Shown here: positions 63,181 to 64,000 of the stretch, in pieces
How positions within the stretch are numbered: position 1 is the first letter of the stretch
Layout: each line of letters begins with the position of its first letter
Assembly (NCBI GenBank): GCA_023101885.1
Contig: JALPQD010000160.1
Location: 4,001,188 to 4,065,187 of the forward strand
Length of the DNA stretch: 64,000 bases
DNA from: Typhlomys cinereus
Taxonomy: Eukaryota; Chordata; Mammalia; Rodentia; Platacanthomyidae
Direction: 5' to 3'
Translations under genes and position numbers: made by a program
Notes under the pieces: generated by a model
Told to the model about the DNA's origin: nothing
The model's database searches: none
Seen by the model: the letters and a program-made list of their open reading frames with translations, nothing else

Positions 63181-63628
63181 CTAGTTTTCATTCAGTTCAA
63201 AAGGATTCCAATGCAAACTCTCAGGAGCAGGGTTTTCCAATGCAGCTCTTAAGAGCAGGTTTTTCATCCATTTTGTTCTGTTTTCATTCTGGTCTTTTTT
63301 CCTCTTCAGCTCTCCCGAGCTCACAGCTGCCTCATCTCTGAACCAACTCCAGACTCGTGTCCTTAACACATTGGGACTGGCATTCCTATTCTTCATGCTG
63401 TGGACTGGACCACGCTTCTTTTTAAGAAGCCAGGAGTTCTGTGGGCTTCGCTGCAGGGTCGCCTTCTGTCCAACGTGTGAAAACAATTGCTTCATCCATT
63501 TCGTCCAGTTTTCCGTGGGAGGGTGAGTTCTGTGCTGTGTTTTTTTTTTCCATATCAGCAGGGCCTTCACTTAGCTTCTGAGTAATAGATTTTTGGACCT
63601 CTTGTTTATGTGGATTAAGAGTCTTCAT
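63181..63628 (-). other. Unrecognised segment open on the minus strand with a repeated motif
   Basis: A minus-strand frame of 129 codons (63181-63570) overlaps a second of 68 codons in another frame (63422-63628). The first carries NWTKWMKQLF and NRTKWMKNLL, about 75 residues apart. No family is recognised. An old transposable-element piece or a decayed pseudogene is more likely than a gene, since no promoter or splice context is visible. Confidence 0.25.
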
Positions 63629-63654
63629 TATAGTAATTTAAGAAATTGTATTTG

Positions 63655-63860
63655 CCAGGCAGAAATGGCGGCCTGCACTTCCAGTCTTTGTGGGCAGAGC
63701 CTGGGAAAGCCTAAGCAAAGCAAAAAAAAAAAAAAAAAAAAAAGGTAGAAGCAATACAGGATGATTTCCAAAGTTACCCTTGGTCCCCCATCCCCCACAG
63801 GGGTACACAGTGCCCTCTGATACACACACACACACACACACACACACAGATAAATAAATC
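63655..63860 (+). mobile_element. Family A SINE, 5'-truncated, with internal poly(A) and (CA)n tail
   Basis: It starts inside the body (GCCAGGCAGAAATGGCGGCC), has an A-run at 63722-63743 where the family has GCAAAAAGGAGG, and ends in (CA)n at 63822-63848 and ATAAATAAATC. Confidence 0.75.
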
Positions 63861-64000
63861 AAGTTAAAAAAGAAATTATATGATCCATGTTCTCAGCAGA
63901 AAGTGTTATAACTAGGCATGTCGACACACACTTGCAATTCCCAGCTTCTTAAGAAAAAAGACAACATGTTCAAGACCTGTTTGGATTACACAATGAGTTC

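Noticed and set aside
51390..64000. Possible exons of the next downstream gene (TOGARAM2 in the human order)
   Set aside because: No frame with splice sites and recognisable similarity was found; the visible content is repeats.
1..64000. CRISPR arrays, prokaryotic operons, phage or tRNA genes
   Set aside because: The sequence is mammalian nuclear DNA. The tRNA-like signals are SINE heads with decayed or rearranged bodies, not intact tRNA genes.

Overview
This is nuclear DNA of a rodent-like mammal. It holds one protein-coding gene, WDR43 (the human orthologue of yeast Utp5), on the plus strand. All 18 coding exons can be placed between 3385 and 50039. They join with canonical GT-AG introns into an uninterrupted 688-codon frame (687 residues plus stop), close to the 677-residue human protein as I recall it. 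The species is not stated. B1-like, B2/B3-like, ID-like and composite SINEs point to the mouse-like rodents in the broad sense. A second, CpG-rich tRNA-headed SINE that is not a standard mouse or rat family makes a jerboa or jumping-mouse relative (Dipodoidea) my best guess; that is an inference.

Layout. 1-3120 is upstream intergenic sequence with SINEs. 3120-4080 is a CpG island holding the promoter (ETS-like, GC-box, NRF1-like and CACGTG motifs) and exon 1. 3607-49832 is the intron-exon body: small exons (32 to 207 coding bases) in introns packed with SINEs, dinucleotide repeats and 5'-truncated L1 3' ends. Introns 9 and 10 each carry a box C/D snoRNA of the SNORD53/SNORD92 family, which is also hosted by WDR43 in human. 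50040-51390 is the probable 3' UTR, free of SINEs, with four AATAAA signals. 51390-64000 is repeat-rich intergenic sequence with no recognisable gene.

How the parts fit. WDR43 is a t-UTP/UTP-A subunit of the small-subunit processome, needed for pre-rRNA transcription and 18S maturation. The two intronic snoRNAs are predicted rRNA 2'-O-methylation guides. One transcript therefore yields a ribosome-assembly protein and two rRNA modification guides, and a growth-type promoter with E-boxes and an NRF1-like site fits that role.

I found no novel multi-gene system. The items most worth checking are the snoRNA pair and a possible external stem on the second, a cryptic or poison-exon candidate in intron 1, a CpG-rich SINE family with clean target-site duplications (one copy internally duplicated), a poly(T)-only insertion with a 17-bp target-site duplication, and a 47-bp duplication in intron 8. 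Repeat family names come from memory of consensus patterns, and repeat boundaries are approximate except where a target-site duplication is cited.
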